NCBI GenBank assembly: GCA_049323275.1
Contig: JBMOOM010000029.1
Span: 62,001-126,000 of the forward strand
Reading direction: 5' to 3'
From: Taklimakanibacter sp049323275
GTDB lineage: Bacteria; Pseudomonadota; Alphaproteobacteria; Rhizobiales; Aestuariivirgaceae
DNA: 64,000 bases
Below are positions 63,177-64,000 of the stretch, piece after piece. The translations under genes and the position numbers were made by a program. Below the pieces are notes generated by a model. The model worked only from the letters and a program-made list of their open reading frames with translations, did no database searches and was not told the origin of the DNA. Numbering within the stretch: position 1 is the first letter of the stretch; each line of letters opens with the position of its first letter.

Positions 63177-63329
63177 CATTTTCCCAGTGCAAAGCAAGCA
63201 TGGCTCAGGGTTCCCCTGGCCGCGAGCCATGCGCCCGGCGCAGGATCGGACAGAATGACCTGTAACGAAACGTCTGTAAGCTGCGTAGGGAGGCCATGGC
63301 CCGGACGGGATGACGGTGGACAGGGAACA

Positions 63330-64000
63330 TCACCTCGCACCGGCGCGGTTGACCTGGTCCTTGGCATAACCGGCCTTGGACGCATAACCGCGCACGATCG
63401 CCTCGCGCTCGGCGTAGCTCGCCACCTTGTCGATATCGTCGAAACCGTCGGGCGCGCGCGCCTCGACGACGTCGATGACGCCTTCCGGGCCGCCGCGGCG
63501 GTTGGCGCGCACGATATCGGCGGTCATCGGGCGGCGCTCGCCGTCATAGGCGGCGAAGGCCGCCTCGACATCCGGCGTCGCGGCGAGATGCCGGGCGAGC
63601 GCCGCGGCATCGAGGATGGCCTGGCTCGCGCCGTTGCTGCCGACCGGATACATGGCATGGGCGGCGTCGCCCAGCAGCGTCACCCGGCCGAAGGACCAGC
63701 GCTCGACCGGATCGCGGTCGCAATTGGGATATTCGTAGAAGACGCCGGTGGCCTCGATGATCTTCTTCGGCTCGATGAAGCCCAGGCGGAAACTATCCTC
63801 GACGAAGGCGCAGGCCTCCTCGATGCGGCCGACCGCGTTCCAGTCCTCGCGGCGGGACGGCGGCTCGGTCCCGTCGGCGACGCGCGCCATGATCGCCCAG
63901 TTGGTGAGGCGCTGGCCCGGCCGCGCCGGATCATGATGGATCGGATAGAAGACGAATTTCGCCGCGTTGCCGCCGGCGATGACCATGGTGCGGCCGTCCT
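63330..64000 (-). CDS. FAD-dependent monooxygenase, PhzS/UbiH-like, C-terminal part
   Basis: The last roughly 223 residues of a class A flavin monooxygenase; the gene continues past the right edge. Present are DGRTMVIAGGNAAKFVFYPI, the FAD motif VTLLGDAAHAMYPVGSNGASQAILDAAALARHL, and a C-terminal helix with YDGERRPMTADIVRANRRGGPE. GSNGASQAILDA is close to the phenazine monooxygenase PhzS group as I recall it. The substrate cannot be told, and the N-terminal Rossmann motif is outside the window. Confidence 0.88.
   Translation of the reverse strand, partial: DGRTMVIAGGNAAKFVFYPIHHDPARPGQRLTNWAIMARVADGTEPPSRREDWNAVGRIEEACAFVEDSFRLGFIEPKKIIEATGVFYEYPNCDRDPVERWSFGRVTLLGDAAHAMYPVGSNGASQAILDAAALARHLAATPDVEAAFAAYDGERRPMTADIVRANRRGGPEGVIDVVEARAPDGFDDIDKVASYAEREAIVRGYASKAGYAKDQVNRAGAR

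Overview
The window is about 64 kb of a high-GC (mid-60s % by eye) chromosome from an alphaproteobacterium, most likely of the order Hyphomicrobiales (Rhizobiales). The case rests on the general amino acid permease type AapQ/AapM, FnrN/FnrL-like regulation, many ABC importers and LysR regulators, frequent GTG/TTG starts, and palindromic GAGCATGAT...ATTATGCTC-type intergenic repeats of the kind scattered through rhizobial genomes. It is dense soil or plant-associate metabolic DNA. No rRNA, tRNA, IS element, integrase, CRISPR array or phage structural gene was seen, and no gene-free stretch exceeds 300 bases.

Layout. 1-2128: end of a sugar-type (CUT1) ABC importer (two permeases, ATPase). 2165-3778: an N,N-dimethylformamidase-like amidohydrolase. 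3766-6022: orphan aapQ-aapM amino acid permeases. 6157-12749: amine and amino acid catabolism (two class III aminotransferases, an APC permease, an AraC regulator, a LysN-like aminotransferase). 12737-20268: an aromatic catabolic cluster. Its leftward operon runs extradiol dioxygenase, FAH-family hydrolase, flavin monooxygenase, aldehyde dehydrogenase; divergent from it are a LysR regulator and benzoylformate decarboxylase. 20270-27780: small regulatory and redox genes (DUF2938 protein divergent from an ArsR-rhodanese fusion, VOC protein, AraC-like regulator, a two-winged-helix protein), a Zn/Cd-type P-type ATPase and a bis-MGD molybdoenzyme.

28009-32917: a 723-residue multidomain cell-wall lysin (uncharacterised N-terminal domain with an SAGC motif, peptidoglycan-binding domain, GH108 muramidase, holin-like tail) followed by a membrane-anchored DUF2235 (Tle1-like) hydrolase. 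This is the most system-like pair. 32930-40332: LysR regulator with a clear dyad operator, a complete dipeptide-type ABC importer and a cytoplasmic beta-lactamase-fold hydrolase. 40336-44883: three-subunit molybdenum aldehyde/xanthine oxidoreductase divergent from a TetR regulator, with a 22-bp palindrome between them. 45066-47451: DedA, 2'-5' RNA ligase-like, YdeI-like and DoxX proteins.

47454-51066: malic enzyme, soxR, MFS pump and DoxX in one direction. A textbook SoxR box with a 19-bp promoter spacer lies between soxR and the pump. 51157-56865: cupin, MltB-type transglycosylase, an Fe-S FNR regulator, a Cys-rich hemerythrin sharing an FNR-like box with a divergent LysR gene, and an MFS exporter. 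56880-61930: a coherent but unfamiliar locus (DUF899 protein, small membrane protein, secreted unknown, SRPBCC protein, a regulator with two winged helices, two tandem propeller-like paralogues). Two copies of a 30-bp element precede its leftward transcripts. 62174-64000: msrB-msrA and the end of a PhzS-like flavin monooxygenase.

Functions were assigned by reading motifs and recalling families, with no database search. Start codons were moved inward where a ribosome site or the family length argued for it.
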